Shown: positions 33,263 to 47,537, counted from the first letter of the stretch. The stretch: DNA of 64,000 nucleotides from Dichotomocladium elegans (GCA_025716815.1 JAIXMN010000002.1:682001-746000); one strand, 5' to 3'. Program-made: numbers and translations. The notes: a model not told the origin generated them from the sequence alone.

Positions 33263-33787
33263 ATGTCTTCAGCGCTTGCCATACACACCACCCCCTCCAG
33301 TGGCATGGGAGGAAGCGCCCACATGCTACAGTTGCGGTCGTCGTTACCATCGCAACCGATCAATAACTGTTTACCACCGGCCTCGCTCTCAAACACTGCT
33401 AATTCTATTGCTCCTGCTGCTCCTATGCCAACTGAGCTCATGTCAAGGAAACGGCCAACTCACGGACGCACGCACCCCGACCGAAGACGGGACTGCTATC
33501 AGTTATTACAGGAAATCATCGAGGAAAACAAACGACAGGAGCGGGAGGAGTATGAGGCAATGGTTCGCCAAGCTCCTCGGGTAATAGCACGGCGATCTCC
33601 AAGCCAAGACTTGCCCAGCATTCTTGTCAAGACACCACCACACTCGCGAATCATCACACATTATCCTAAACCACGAGCACGCCAATCTGTACGGTTTGAG
33701 GCTGATCCGCCCAAAGCCCTGAAGTGTTCAAGCGGAACATCAACCATCGCGAAACTGCGGAGCTTTTTGCACCTCTTCTCTGACTGA
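33263..33787 (+). CDS. uncharacterised 174-residue basic protein
   Basis: The frame is open further upstream (to 33053), but MSSALAIHTTPSSGMG at 33263 is the most likely start. The N-terminal half is Ser/Pro/Ala-rich. The middle is basic and helical (RTHPDRRRDCYQLLQEIIEE, then NKRQEREEYEAMVRQAP), and the C-terminus contains RARQSVRFEADPPKALK. No known domain. SVRF plus basic residues recalls RVxF-type PP1 docking motifs, but that is speculation. It is followed at 33999 by the convergent PUP3 gene, 212 bp apart. Confidence 0.55.
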   Translation: MSSALAIHTTPSSGMGGSAHMLQLRSSLPSQPINNCLPPASLSNTANSIAPAAPMPTELMSRKRPTHGRTHPDRRRDCYQLLQEIIEENKRQEREEYEAMVRQAPRVIARRSPSQDLPSILVKTPPHSRIITHYPKPRARQSVRFEADPPKALKCSSGTSTIAKLRSFLHLFSD

Positions 33788-33998
33788 GCCTTTGAAGATC
33801 TGATTCATTAATTTCATTCCGCATATTTGTAATAACCCCTTCTTGCTCTTGCCCTCTTTCTGCATCTTTAAAACCCCTCATCTTCATTGTGAATATATAT
33901 ATCCTCTTCTTCGGTTTTTTCTTTTCAAAGCAAAATGTAAAGCTGTGTTTGCCTTTCCATTTGTCGTGTATTATACATCAACAAAAAATGAAGATTAT

Positions 33999-34986
33999 TT
34001 AGTCCTAAACCGACAAGGTAAATAAATCAGAACATGTATGGATTGTCTAGACCGTTGTAAACTTACCTGGCGTCCCTTCAAGGACCGTGTAATGATTTTG
34101 TCAGGTGTTCTAGAGTTATATGAAATGCATTGTGAGTAATGCATCTATTTCCTTCCACCAATCCCTAGCATTTGTTGGCTTACATGACGTGAACCACAGC
34201 TCCCCAGCCGGACAGCGCATCTCGATCCTGTGCGTTTAACAATGCCTGTGAGATCGTCTCAAACAGATCTTCAGGCTCTAGATCGGGCTCCCATAAGGAT
34301 TCGCACATGCCATAGAGGTTGGGCCCTGCTGTGCCGCTCACGACGAAATCTTTAGCAAAATTGATGCAGCCAATGAGGTCCATAGCACATATGAATGGCT
34401 CATTGTTTTTATCAAGTCCTGCGATCACCGGTTCCACGAAATAGGGCCCAAATCTTTCATACAGGGAGAAGAAAGCGTTAGTATGAAGCAAGTGTCCAAG
34501 TCCATTGCGCCTCCGCGCAAGTCTGCGCTCATCAATGTGAATGTCGGCCATATCGTACCGTCGTTCATAAAGCGTCGAAGACACTACGTGGGCCAGCGTC
34601 TTTGGTTCAATATCTCTTTCCTCTCGCATCTTGTACATGTTGATCTTGAATCGGAAGCGTTCAGCCCTAGACCCCCTTTACTGTAAGCTCATCGCACTCT
34701 TTCTTAATTGTCGCGGGTTCGATGTTCACCACCCTCACTTACAGTGTCAGCACATCCGTTGCCAGACCGGGCAAACCGATGAATGTCTTTTCGGTGCCTT
34801 GAAAGATCTTTTGAAATTCGGTTGACACTGTCATGAACTGTTGGCCGAGACGCTTGTCGGCCGCAATGGCAACGCAGTTCTTTCCGACCATGGCTACTAC
34901 TGAGCCACCATTATATTGCATAATCGACTGTCGACCATTATTAGTCTCAAGTGACACTTTCGATGCTGGATAGTCAGCCGTACCAT
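33999..34986 (-). CDS. PUP3: 20S proteasome subunit beta-3, 6 exons with a one-codon first exon
   Basis: A non-catalytic beta subunit of the 20S proteasome core. Exons (minus strand): 34984-34986, 34743-34927, 34559-34666, 34184-34453, 34067-34109, 33999-34004, all GT-AG; 615 nt, 204 residues, matching the usual ~205. Family landmarks: [84 protein letters not shown] and DPDHLFETI-like [13 protein letters not shown]. No propeptide and no catalytic Thr1, as expected for beta-3. Exon 1 is only the ATG (CC-ATG|GTACGG), and the last exon is only GAC TAA, replacing the family's ...RMD end. Without the last two introns the frame would stop early at ...VVHVM. Confidence 0.93.
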
Positions 34987-35863
34987 GGTTTCTAATAAAT
35001 TGTGTGAAGAGGAGCAAAAAGAATTGACTTTGCCCTGGCGGGGGAAGAGAGGTTGCGCGTTACGCGTACAGTGCAGGGAAAATTCACCAGCCAATGACGC
35101 AACAGAATACGCACTTTGCCTCAAGTGCAAGCAAAATGCCCACGTAACTCCTTTTATCGTCTCTACCTATTTCTCTATGAAGCCTTTGTTCGTGACCGAT
35201 AAATCGCACTTTCTCGACGATCATTATACACAGTATTCCGATCGTCTTTACAAATTCTTTTTGGAACACCTTCAATCCCAGCTATACTTATTGACTCTTC
35301 GTTGAACTTACCGATGCAGCCGTACTTTTTTCTTGTCAGCAGAAATCGTTTTTGCACACTTAGATCGCTCAACTTGATGGAAACTTATGAACAACCTTTC
35401 CTCTCAATGATGTGTGCAAAGCAAGACAGATAACTTTCTATGCTTGCCCTGACACACATAGGAATATTTATTGTCTTTTTCAGTTATCTTTCTCCATACT
35501 TTCCTGCATCCTTCTTTTTTAACATGATAGATATATTGAAAACAGTGTTTTTGGAAAGCTTTTGGATTCATGGGCCATATATCTCTCAGAGTCAAGAAAT
35601 ACGCTTGCTTCGCTATACGTAGCAATTACAGCCACCGCTTCTCGGCGCGTATCTTCTTGATCCTAACCCTCATCCTGCACGTGCCAGAGCACATCTATAC
35701 AAAGATTTTCTTACAACAAGATAGTGGCATATCTTCTCGCTTTCTTTTTATCTCTTGGTTGCTCAGAAGGGGAAGTCTCCACTTAAAAATTTGATCTACA
35801 CGGTCGACGAGTCGCTTTTTTTGTTTTCTCTCTCTCTCTCTCTTTCTCTAGTGAACAGCAACA
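34987..35863. other. divergent intergenic region PUP3/TCERG1-like
   Basis: An 877-bp bidirectional promoter region between two start codons. It holds a (CT)n tract just upstream of the TCERG1-like ATG (35828-35850). I see no gene and no clear proteasome-control element. Confidence 0.4.
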
Positions 35864-37594
35864 ATGAGCAACAGCGGATTTCCGCCACCCGACATGGCCT
35901 TTCATGGAATGCGCCCACCACTCCCGCCTCCGCCACAGTTCCGTCCTGATCTTGCGCTTCCTCCCAATTGGGAATCCGCCTTCACTCCAACAGGCGAGAT
36001 CTATTACTTCAACAGGCTATCGGGCGAAACCACATGGATTCGACCCGTGGGTGGCATCGTTCCACCACTGCCGCCACCAGTCCCGCCATCCTCCTTCATG
36101 CATGTAGCTGCAGCTACGGCCGGTAATTCCATGCCAGACGCCGCGAAGGTGGCCGAGAAATCTACGAAAAAGCCCAAAAAAACAAAGTATGCTTGAGTCT
36201 ATGGTGCATGAGTGAGTTGAATGCGCGTTAATTTGTAACGGATGAATGTTCTGCTCGCTTGCAATGGAATCTCGTTCTCTCTTTCCCCCTCCCTATACAC
36301 TTTATAGAAAGCCTATTCCGGGCACCGACTGGCTTCTCGTTCGAACGTCGGACGGCCTTGAGTTCTATTTTGAAAAAAGCACGAAGAAATCCGTATGGGA
36401 AATGCCCGAGGAACTGAAAGAGCCTGTGCAGAGGCTCAAGGAGGAAGAGGAATTGGAACGAAAACGAAAGCTTGAAGAAGAGGAAAATGACGAGAATGGA
36501 GCGGTCAAGCGACTGAAAGGAGCTGAAGAAGAGCAACAGACTACCGAGTGAGTGTGATATGCAACTAGGAAACGTATTTTTACGCCGCTGGGATCCATTG
36601 CTGAAATGAGGACGGTAGGTTGACGGAAGAGGACCTCATGTGGCAGCTGCAACAAATGGATCCAGAAGAAATAGAGGCTATGGGGCTGAATGTGGGCGGC
36701 GAGGAACCGAAAGGGGAGGATGGAACCAAAGACAACTCTGACGAGCCAAAGATTCCGGAACCCGCGGTTGAAACAGCAGCAGCAGCAGCGCCGCCAGATC
36801 ATCCGCAGATTTCAGACGAGGAGAAAATCGAACTGTTTACTGTAAGCGAATTCTACAACATGCCCAGGCTTAAAATTATTTGTAATCTCATAGTGGAGTG
36901 ATGCAGCAAATGCTTTTGCAGAAGAACATAGATCCATTCTCTACGTGGGAAAAGGAGCTTCCTAAGTTTATCAACGACGAGCGATATGCATGTACGCCTT
37001 CATAACATATTAATCCATGAGGGAAAGGATGCCACTAACGGACCGACTATCTTCTTTGTGTGTATAGTGGTTCCGCATGGAAAACGAAAGAATCTTTTTA
37101 ACAATTTTTGTCGCGTTAAAGCAGAGGAGATCAAAGCGAATAAACCTGTTAGCAAGGCAAGTAAAAAGGGTAGGATCACATGTATGGTTTTCATAAGACT
37201 AATGAACATGGGGTTGAGATAGTCCCCAGAAGAGGAGTTTTTATCACTTTTGAAAGAAGAGGCCACACCTAAAATGTACTGGGAAGATTTCCGTCGAAAG
37301 GCAAAGAACGACCGACGGTTCAAGCTGATCAAAGAGAGCAAGACGCGCGAATCGATGTTCAAAGACTATGTTCGTGGACTTAAAAAACAAAAGGACGCTA
37401 GTACCGGTAGTTCTTCCCGACGGCGGGAAGAAGAGTACAAGAAGCTGCTGAGATCGACAAAGGAAATCAAGCCTGGGCTGCGATGGCGTGACGCTAAACT
37501 TATCCTAGAAAAAGACAACCGCTATCATGCGATTGAGTCCAAGCGAGTGCGTGAAGATCTCTTCCGCGATTATCTGGAAGAACTGGAGTCGTAA
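35864..37594 (+). CDS. WW- and FF-domain protein, TCERG1/CA150-like, 6 exons
   Basis: A nuclear protein linking RNA polymerase II elongation and splicing in its family. Exons: 35864-36186, 36308-36547, 36619-36841, 36907-36991, 37068-37160, 37230-37594; 442 residues. The Pro-rich N-terminus leads to WW1 (LPPNWESAFTPTGEIYYF...TTWIRP, ~30-60) and WW2 (TDWLLVRTSDGLEFYFEK...SVWEMP, ~112-140). An acidic coiled segment follows, then three FF domains: QMLLQKNIDPFSTWEKEL, KAKEEFLSLLKEEATPKMYW and RREEEYKKLLRSTKEIKPGL. Acceptors at 36906 and 37229 were chosen because they restore FF consensus. Metazoan TCERG1 has three WW and six FF, so this is a shorter form; yeast Urn1-like proteins are another relative. 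Confidence 0.9.
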
Positions 37595-37600
37595 ATCTGA

Positions 37601-39915
<2,315 letters not shown>

Positions 39916-40833
39916 TGCAGCAAACATCGCTAGCGTTGCTCATTGTTATTTGAAGAATAAATACGAAATGTACTTGACCTAATCCGATCGTATTCTTCGC
40001 ACTGCGGAGAATGCGTCTCGCCATCTGTAGAGAGAGAGAGAGAGATGGCGCCACTCATGATGAGAAAAACTGGCTTAAATGTGTGTGTGTGTGTGTGCTA
40101 AGTGTTATTTGTATCGTTTACATCGAGTTAGATACTTTTCAAGATTGGGTACCCGAGTGGAATGTACACTAGCAGCCCTTGTCTCCCCCGAAGATCCGAC
40201 CGCGTCGAGGAAAAAGAAAACATGGCTCAAAATCCAAAGGATCAATGCAGCATATGACCAGCGGCATCTTGCAACCCTTCGCCCAAGAGCAAAGTGAGGA
40301 CTTTGCATAAACTAAAGCAATCCAATTTATACGTCCAAGCAGACGCATTGATCGACAATCCATCACCAAGGTTGCTTCCAAGCCAACCAAGGAGGGGTGA
40401 ACCTGTGTAACCAACCACACAATTGCCCATAAATGATTCCTTCAAGCGTACTGTTTTGAATCTCATCGTGACATGAAAGCCACCCCCTCCCACTCTTGTG
40501 CAAAACACTCTGCTTCCTATCCCAATTGTCCACTGGAAGTCGATCCAAGGGATGATGATACAAGCAGCTATACCCATTGAAAGCAACATCTGTCGAAACG
40601 CGCTTGTTTGCATTGAGAATGCCGGACGAGATTGTCACAAAATATCCAAAAAAATAGCGTGAGCCGCTTGAATCCGATATATATATATCTCGGATATCTT
40701 AGCTCATTTCAACACATTATTTCAAATATCTGGTGGATTAAGTCTACCTCAGCAAGACGCAGAAATTACGTACTTCTTTATTACGGAGTGGGGTAGACCT
40801 GGTTTGTCATTAGATAAAAAACAGGACAGAAAT
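39916..40833. other. intergenic with simple repeats; doubtful minus-strand open frames
   Basis: It contains (GA)n at 40029-40045, (GT)n at 40080-40098 and a TA run at about 40677-40689. Minus-strand open frames of 123 and 91 codons at 40242-40638 overlap in different frames and show no known domain; I do not call a gene. Confidence 0.4.
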
Positions 40834-40924
40834 CTAGCGGTAGGGATGCTCGGCTTGCAAGTTTCTACATTGACAACATCCGTCAGAAGATTTCGCCTCA
40901 GCAGACAGTCTCCAATATGCACAA

Positions 40925-40965
<41 letters not shown>

Positions 40966-41982
40966 CTCTCTCTCCTCATTACCTGGCAATTTCAACCTCC
41001 CACTTGTCACCGTTGGATAGAAGCTTCTCCTTGTTGTACAGCAGCTCCTCGTGGGTCTCGGTGATGTATTCGTAGTTGGCAGTCTCAACAATAGCATCGA
41101 CTAATAGATCAAAAAAAAAAATGTCAATCGTCATTATGTTTGGTAGTTTATCCTTGAAGAAAACATACCAGGGCAAGCCTCCTGGCAGAAACCGCAGTAG
41201 CTATTTTTTTTAAAAAAAAAAAACATGAGCGAAGATCCAACATCACCTCCATTTTCTCTTTTTTTCCAGAAGCACCAACAACTCACATGCACTTAGTCAT
41301 ATCAATATCGTAGCGAGTGGTGCGGCGAGAGCCATCCTCGCGAGGTTCGGCTTCGATAGTAATGGCCTGGGCTGGGCAAATGGCTTCGCAAAGCTTGCAG
41401 GCAATGCAGCGTTCCTCACCTGCAAGGAATCGAGAACATTTAAGCACATCCTAGTACAAAACGGAGAGAGCCCTATGAAAATATTATCATATATATACCA
41501 GTGGGATAGCGACGCAACGCGTGTTCACCACGGAAACGGGTGGACAAGGGGCCCTTCTCGTACGGATAGAAAATCGTGTATGGAGGACGGAAAAACTGCT
41601 CCAAGACGAGCCACATGCCTCTCATCAATTCCGTCATCAAGAGCTGCTGGGCAGCAACATCGAGGATGCCCGGAGCCTTGTACACGGGGGGTTTGTGAGT
41701 GGTGTCGTCCTGGACGGGTGCGGCGTGGCGCGCAATCGGCGAAGTGCTGAATCGAGAAATTTGGCTAGCCACAGGGGCGCACATGAAACGCGAGGTCGTT
41801 CCGAGAGCTGCAGGCATTTGCATTCAGATGGGCAGGTATATAATTTATAGGAAAAAATAAATAACAAAATGTCAGCAATGTGTGGTAGAAAAAAAAAGTA
41901 TCTCGCAATTAACAAGGAGACCTTGAGGAATTGGGCGTCGGGGCGCAGCGCGGACAACGTTCGCCAATCTCAAAGAGTTCAT
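40834..41982 (-). CDS. NDUFS8: mitochondrial complex I 23-kDa iron-sulfur subunit (NDUFS8/TYKY), 6 exons
   Basis: This subunit of the complex I peripheral arm carries two [4Fe-4S] clusters (N6a, N6b). Exons (minus strand): 41922-41982, 41499-41807, 41287-41419, 41169-41200, 40983-41100, 40834-40864; 227 residues. The N-terminus [20 protein letters not shown] is a mitochondrial presequence. [20 protein letters not shown] starts the first cluster motif (CxxCxxC...CP), and [14 protein letters not shown] the second. [14 protein letters not shown] and [10 protein letters not shown] are conserved. Stopping at the TAA in 40979 would end at EIAR; a further GT-AG intron (40865-40982, holding a (CT)n run) joins an 11-codon exon NLQAEHPYR that matches the family's C-terminal end. 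Confidence 0.95.
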
Positions 41983-42638
41983 GACGGTAGAGTGGGGAGT
42001 AGAGGTGGGGAGGGGGGCTTGGGTGAGAGAGTGGTAAAGTGGCCTGCCTAGGACCGGGAAGATAAATACAACGAGTGACATCGACCCGTGACTGGGATTT
42101 AATACATCTCCCAATTTTTTGTATGAACGGGATTGGCCTCATCGCATGATCTGAAAACCCATTGTGAGCCCTACCTCCTCCATATATTACAGATCAAGTC
42201 ATTATGCTTGTATCGATGCCATGACTAAGGCCGAGATCTGCAACGGGACACAAAAGCTTTACCAGTCTTCATCCCCGAAGTAGATAGTCTCAAAAGCATT
42301 CCAATGATCAGTTGGGTACCCTTAACCTGCCAGCAGAGGAGCTTCCGGAAAGAGCGATATGAATGGACCACTTGTCTTCGCGTGACGCAAACGCATGATA
42401 GAATGATGTCCTGGAATGATAGAGCTTATAGCATTAAATGCCGTAATATAGCATTTTGTCTGCTGGTACTTGGGCACTAAAGAGATTGATGTGAACATCC
42501 ACCTCTCTCGGTGGTTCCTTTTGTTGTTGTTCTTGCGGCTGCAACATGGCCGAAAATTTGGCATTGAACTGGCAGGCCCTTCCCTTCTCCGAACTGGGCC
42601 CCAAAAAATTTCTTTGACACTACTCTAAATCGATCGCG
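41983..42638. other. divergent promoter region NDUFS8/TRM7
   Basis: A 656-bp region between two divergent start codons. Short open frames only. No recognisable motif beyond general promoter-like composition. Confidence 0.4.
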
Positions 42639-44259
42639 ATGGGCAAATCCTCGAAGGACAAACGCGATGTGGCAAGTACTGGCCAGACTAGCCTTCATTC
42701 TTGGCTAATTATGCAATTCAAAACCAGTACTACCGATTAGCCAAAGAACAAGGCTGGCGCGCACGAAGTGCTTTCAAACTTTTGCAGCTCGACGAGGACT
42801 TTAATCTTTTTGAAGGTAATGGGAATGGCCACATTTGGCCCGAAAAAGAAAAGGAAACAAGAAGAAGAAGGAGCAATTTGGCGCTAAGGTCTGATTTCCA
42901 AGGTGTACACCATGCTGTTGATCTATGTGCTGCTCCGGGAAGCTGGTCACAGGTCCTTTCCAAGAAACTCGCGTAAGTGCACGACGATGAAGCAATGTTC
43001 TCGCCTGTCACTCGTCCTCGAAGAGGAGGACGTGTTCGATGCAATGCACAAAAAAAAAAATAAAACTAAGGGAATATATGGTTCATGGTAGTGAGAATCA
43101 TGCCAAAAACCCTCAAGAGCAAAACCCAAAGATCGTTGCGGTCGACCTGCAGGCTATGGTAAAAGAGCGGATAAACTCAGATGCATATTCTTCGACACCT
43201 AAAAAATCATGCGCCGGATTTCTTTCTTATTAGGCGCCTCTGGAGGGAGTGATCCAACTGCAAGGCGATATCACCAAGAAGTCAACCGCAGAGCAGATTA
43301 TTTCCTATTTCGAGGGCGAATTGGCCGATCTGGTTATCTGTGATGGCGCTCCAGATGGTAAATCGAGGACTGTGATCTTCAGTGGATACTGGATTATAAC
43401 TTTTTTTTTATATATGTTTTCTAGTGACTGGACTCCATGATATGGATGAATATATCCAAGCGCAGCTTTTGTTAGCAGTAAGGCCTTCGAGCTGATAACC
43501 TTTTGGTCCGACATAACATCCAGGAACCTAGGCATTGAACATCACGACACACGTGCTTCGACCCGGAGGCACATTCGTTGCCAAGATCTTCCGTGGCAAG
43601 GATATCACCCTTCTCTACTCTCAGCTTAAGATCTTTTTCCCGACTGTGACATGCAGCAAGCCCCGAAGTTCAAGAAACTCGAGTATCGGTAAAGTTTAGA
43701 CGAAAGGAGAAAAAGCAAACGGCGAGCGCTGATTTCTATGCCGGTATAGAGGCTTTTATCGTATGTCAAGGATATCAGCCGCCCAAGGACTATAAGCCGA
43801 CCATGGCGAATCCTCTCCTCGATATGCAGTACGGTGGGTTATGAAATTAGCCATTCTTTTCACGGTCAGCTTCTGAAGCTTATCGATGCGTTTCTCTAGA
43901 TGAGATGAACGAGCTTGTCGGACCCAACCGCACTATCGTGCCCTTTATTGCATGTGGCGATCTCAAGTAAGCTCGCTACGATAATAAGCAAAATCAGTAT
44001 GTTCTAGATAATTAAAGCTGTGGACGAATGTTACAGTGGCTATGATTCGGACAGAACATACCCTTTAGAAGTAAGCGATAACTCGACTCATTCACACAGG
44101 GGGTGGGGTGGGGAAAGAGGTTTCATGGCTGCTGATGCATTCCTTCTTTTACAGTCAACGCATACCGCGCTCGATCCCCTCCAACCACCCATCACAGCCC
44201 CTTACAAGACGGCCATGGGATTGAAACGTGCCAATTTTTTCAACAAAGTAGCAAAATAA
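42639..44259 (+). CDS. TRM7: tRNA 2'-O-methyltransferase (TRM7/FTSJ1), 11 exons
   Basis: Transfers methyl from SAM to ribose 2'-OH at positions 32 and 34 of the tRNA anticodon loop. Exons: 42639-42671, 42728-42815, 42903-42972, 43092-43158, 43234-43357, 43425-43477, 43532-43688, 43750-43833, 43900-43966, 44037-44070, 44155-44259; 293 residues. The start [20 protein letters not shown] matches the family. Catalytic K-D-K-E: Lys in RSAFKLLQ, Asp in [11 protein letters not shown], Lys in TFVAKIFRG, Glu in [14 protein letters not shown] site: [15 protein letters not shown]. Intron 1 starts GTG|GCAAGT (GC-AG); a GT reading would drop the conserved residue between RD and YY or break frame. Confidence 0.95.
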
Positions 44260-44320
44260 AACTGGAATACATGTATCTACTGCTTTAAAATTTTGTAGCT
44301 GATGATGGGAAAAGGCAAAT

Positions 44321-46970
44321 TTAAAACGACATCATGTTATAATTATGGCCTGTCGGAGGTTGTTGGAACTGATGTCCTTGCTGGGCCTGCATCTGTCGCT
44401 GCATCTGCAGTTGGTATTGCTGCTGTTGTTGTATTTGGATATGATGGGGTTGCGGGTGTTGTCCGGCGTTCATGTACATCGGCCCTGCAGTACTTGGCAT
44501 GACACCGCCTGCGATCTGCTGCTGGATCTGGGCGGGCGTGATGCTGTTGGCACTCGGGGCACTTCCTCTTTTCTGTATCTCACGATAGACCTGAGTCAGT
44601 TTGCTTTTGAGTGCAAGCCGATCGTTATTTAGTTGGTGGCGCTCCTTTTCAAGCTGCCGCCTCTCCTCCTCCACAATGCTTTCAAGCTTTTCGTATTGCG
44701 CCACCTTTATCTCAAAGTGTCGCAGCTTTGTCCGAAAGAGCTTTTGAGTCAACTGACGTGCTTCGTCCTCTTCCTCTTGCGCTTCGGTTGAACTCTCCAT
44801 CTTCTCGTGTTCAGGCATCGCGCGCTGTTGTCCTGCTGCTGCTGCCACATCAGGTTTGACTGTGGATGCCAAAAACGCGACGACTGACATGATTGGGTTC
44901 TCTGTGTGGTTTGCCGCATCAAATTGGAGCAAACCCAACTTCTCGATTTCGCTATCAACGTAGGGATCGTCCATCGGTAATTTGAGGAAATGGAGAATAC
45001 ACTCGTCTCGAGTACGAGTACCGACATGGTCAGCAATCTTGTTCCAATCTTCGGAATACATCTCTAAACCTTCCATAAGCAGGATCTCTTCTTGATCTGT
45101 CCACGGCTCGGTGGTTTTTGAGGATTTATCCGCCTTAAAATCTTCAAGAGTAGTTTCCGGCGGCACTTTGCCTTCTTTGTGGCAATCATGGCAAATACGC
45201 ACCCCCCTCTCATTTTGGTACCGCTCCTTTCCACATTCCTTCCCGCAAGATTCGCATTTCGCCTTCATTCCCGGACTTTCCTTTGATTCATAGATGTTCC
45301 GTCGTAGCTCTAGGTTCGCGCTTGCCTTGATCGTGGGCTTGGCAACTTCCTCTTTCACCGTCTTTTCAATCTCAGGCTCTTCAGGAGTAGTGTGCTGGCC
45401 ACGAGAAAGAAAGCTTTTTGGGGTGTCTGCCACAACCTTGAACTGGCCCGAGAAGGGTGGGCCGATATTAGAAGGCTTCAAGTCGGGATCAACCTAAATG
45501 TGGTTTAGCGTCAGACGAAATATGCCAGACTGGCAGGCATGTTTACCTGATAATTGATTAACCCCCATTGCTCCAAAAACGCGTGTACACGGATGATGGC
45601 GCACACATCGCCAGTCATGTTTCGCCGACAAGCAGTGACAGTTAGGTATTCGAGAGGATTAAGTCGATATGTGTTGACCATAAAATCTCTGTAATCTTTG
45701 TAGACCGATGGCGTCTTTGACTTATTTCTGTTGTTAAAGAATTCCGGCAAAGAACGACGCTCAATGTCATGGATTTGACCAAGCTCAAACCACGCTGCAT
45801 AGGATGGAATGATGATCTCTTGTGTTTGGATAGCAATGTATTTTCTCGCTGCCTCCTTCTGCCGTGCGGCATCAAATACATCAGTATTCTCCTCTACCGC
45901 AGGTACTACTGGTGTTGATGTTGCTGATGTTGCTTGCTGTTGTTCCTGTTCGCCCATGCTATCTGTTGCTTGTGGTGTGCGCGATTTTTTGTAAGGGCTC
46001 GCAACTTCCATCGCTGACGAAGCTTCGTCAACTGATCGCTTTAGATTCGGCCTCATTTCTTCACGGATGTAGTCGTTCGCATTAGCCCATTCGTTGTAGA
46101 GGTAGCTGTCGGTAACCCAGCTCGCAGATACATGCATCGGTGCTTTTTGCTCAGATGTCGTCGAGGAAGCGCTTTCCTTCGTGATATTGCGATATTGCGA
46201 TTGTTCTGCCTCATCGATCCATTGGTCATATGAATCAGGAAACTTCACCCAGTGCACATAGGCTCTCCCGTCTCTCGTTTCTAACACGCGATAGGCACGC
46301 GTGGCGTCCACGATATTGGCATCATCTTTGTACACAATATGGGTTGCCTGACTTGGACTTCCCGCAATGTAGCCTGTCGTTCAGCATTCCAGCCCGATGG
46401 GTTTTTAGTCCAAAAGCCGCATTTTCTAAACGAATTGCACACAGTACCTCCTAAGGTTTGCACCATCCCAATGAGTTCGGTTTTCTTGCCCTGATCCAAA
46501 TCCTGATCGAAGGAAACTACCGGATTGCGGTAGATATTAGCCGATTCAAGGTGGCGCTTAATATACTGCACGAGCTCTATGTAATTGTCCTTCTCTTCAG
46601 GAACGTCAAATTGCCAATCGCTAATGCCTTTGTCCGCCAGAAAAGAGTAGGCTGCTTTCAGAATGAAGTACAAGGGCGATGAAGTATTCAGATTCTCCAC
46701 GCGAAAATAGGATGGGGGGATCCGCGTCGGAAGGGAGGTGATGCCATTCTGTCGACTGACTTGTGCTGCTTGTCGACCTAGGGCGCTTTGCTGAAATTGC
46801 TGAAAATGAGCGGTGAAATGGGCTAATTCGGGAGCAGTAAATGTGGCATCGGCACCCTCGGCTTCAAGATCTGAACGTAGATTGTCGATAATCGCGTCAA
46901 AGTACGAGATCGTACTTGGCTGCTCATAAAAGTTGAAATCAATAGCGGGCTCGGGTGGAGGTGGAGTCAT
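44321..46970 (-). CDS. SWI/SNF-RSC scaffold subunit (Swi3/Rsc8/SMARCC), 3 exons
   Basis: A core scaffold of SWI/SNF or RSC chromatin remodelers. Exons (minus strand): 46448-46970, 45547-46373, 44321-45493; 840 residues. The N-terminal region resembles SMARCC (BRCT-like: TELIGMVQTLGG then SPSQATHIVYKDDA, followed by a chromo-like DGRAYVHWVKFPDSYDQW). SWIRM: IIIPSYAAWFELGQIHDIER ... YKDYRDFMVNTYRLNP. A ZZ-type zinc finger (CESCGKECGKERY ... CHDCHKEG) and SANT (PWTDQEEILLMEGLEMYSED) follow, then a coiled coil (FEIKVAQYEKLESIVEEERR) and a Gln-rich tail. Intron 1 (46374-46447) was placed so that LGG joins YIAGSPSQATHIVY. The long SMARCC-like N-terminus favours a Swi3/SMARCC name over Rsc8. Confidence 0.93.
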
Positions 46971-47537
46971 GAGTGGGGGGAAGAGTATGGACTAAGGAGA
47001 GGCGATGAGATTCCGCCGCGTCACGAAATTCGACATGAATTTGGTACTCAGATTTAGCAGTTGGGCCGATGCCCGCCTCCCTCCTCAGAGAGACCTTAGA
47101 AGCACTCCAACACAGAAGCTGGCCTGCGCAGCGTGAACAATAGGATGAAAGTATATGTACTCAAACTCGAGATTAATGAGAAGATGGGTACTGCATGAGT
47201 GTATGGCTTCATAAAAAAACAGTACTGATTATGTAGTCTCAAGTTGTTTCGCTATCCTCTGTGCAATTGTGGAATACGGAATTTGACATTGGTTTCTCCC
47301 CGCAGGATTGCAAAGACGCCTATACTACGTACCTTGCAAAGCTGTTGGCTTACGTTGACATAGGACGCGAAAGCGAATAGGAGGACTACCTTGCATATCG
47401 TGTTCAAAACCATAAAATTAATCTTTAAAAAGCCGTCCCCTTATTGAGTGATTATTGTGGCGGCACCGCCAGCTCACGCATCTTCGCCATCCCCTTTCTT
47501 CCATTTCAGCACGCGCTTTTGATCCGCAAATACGTTC
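46971..47537. other. divergent promoter region Swi3-like/MPS1
   Basis: A 567-bp region between two divergent start codons. No gene or clear motif seen. Confidence 0.4.

Noticed and set aside
36922..36991. Exon 4 of the TCERG1-like gene starting after TTTTGCAG at 36921
   Set aside because: The upstream acceptor at 36906 adds QMLLQ and completes the FF-domain consensus while keeping frame.
37151..37229. GC-AG intron in the TCERG1-like gene (AAG|GCAAGT)
   Set aside because: A GT-AG alternative two codons away gives KAKEEF, which fits the FF domain better, so it is not counted among GC-AG introns.
40242..40638. Minus-strand gene between Hsp90 and NDUFS8
   Set aside because: Two overlapping open frames, no conserved motif, no splice pattern that improves them.
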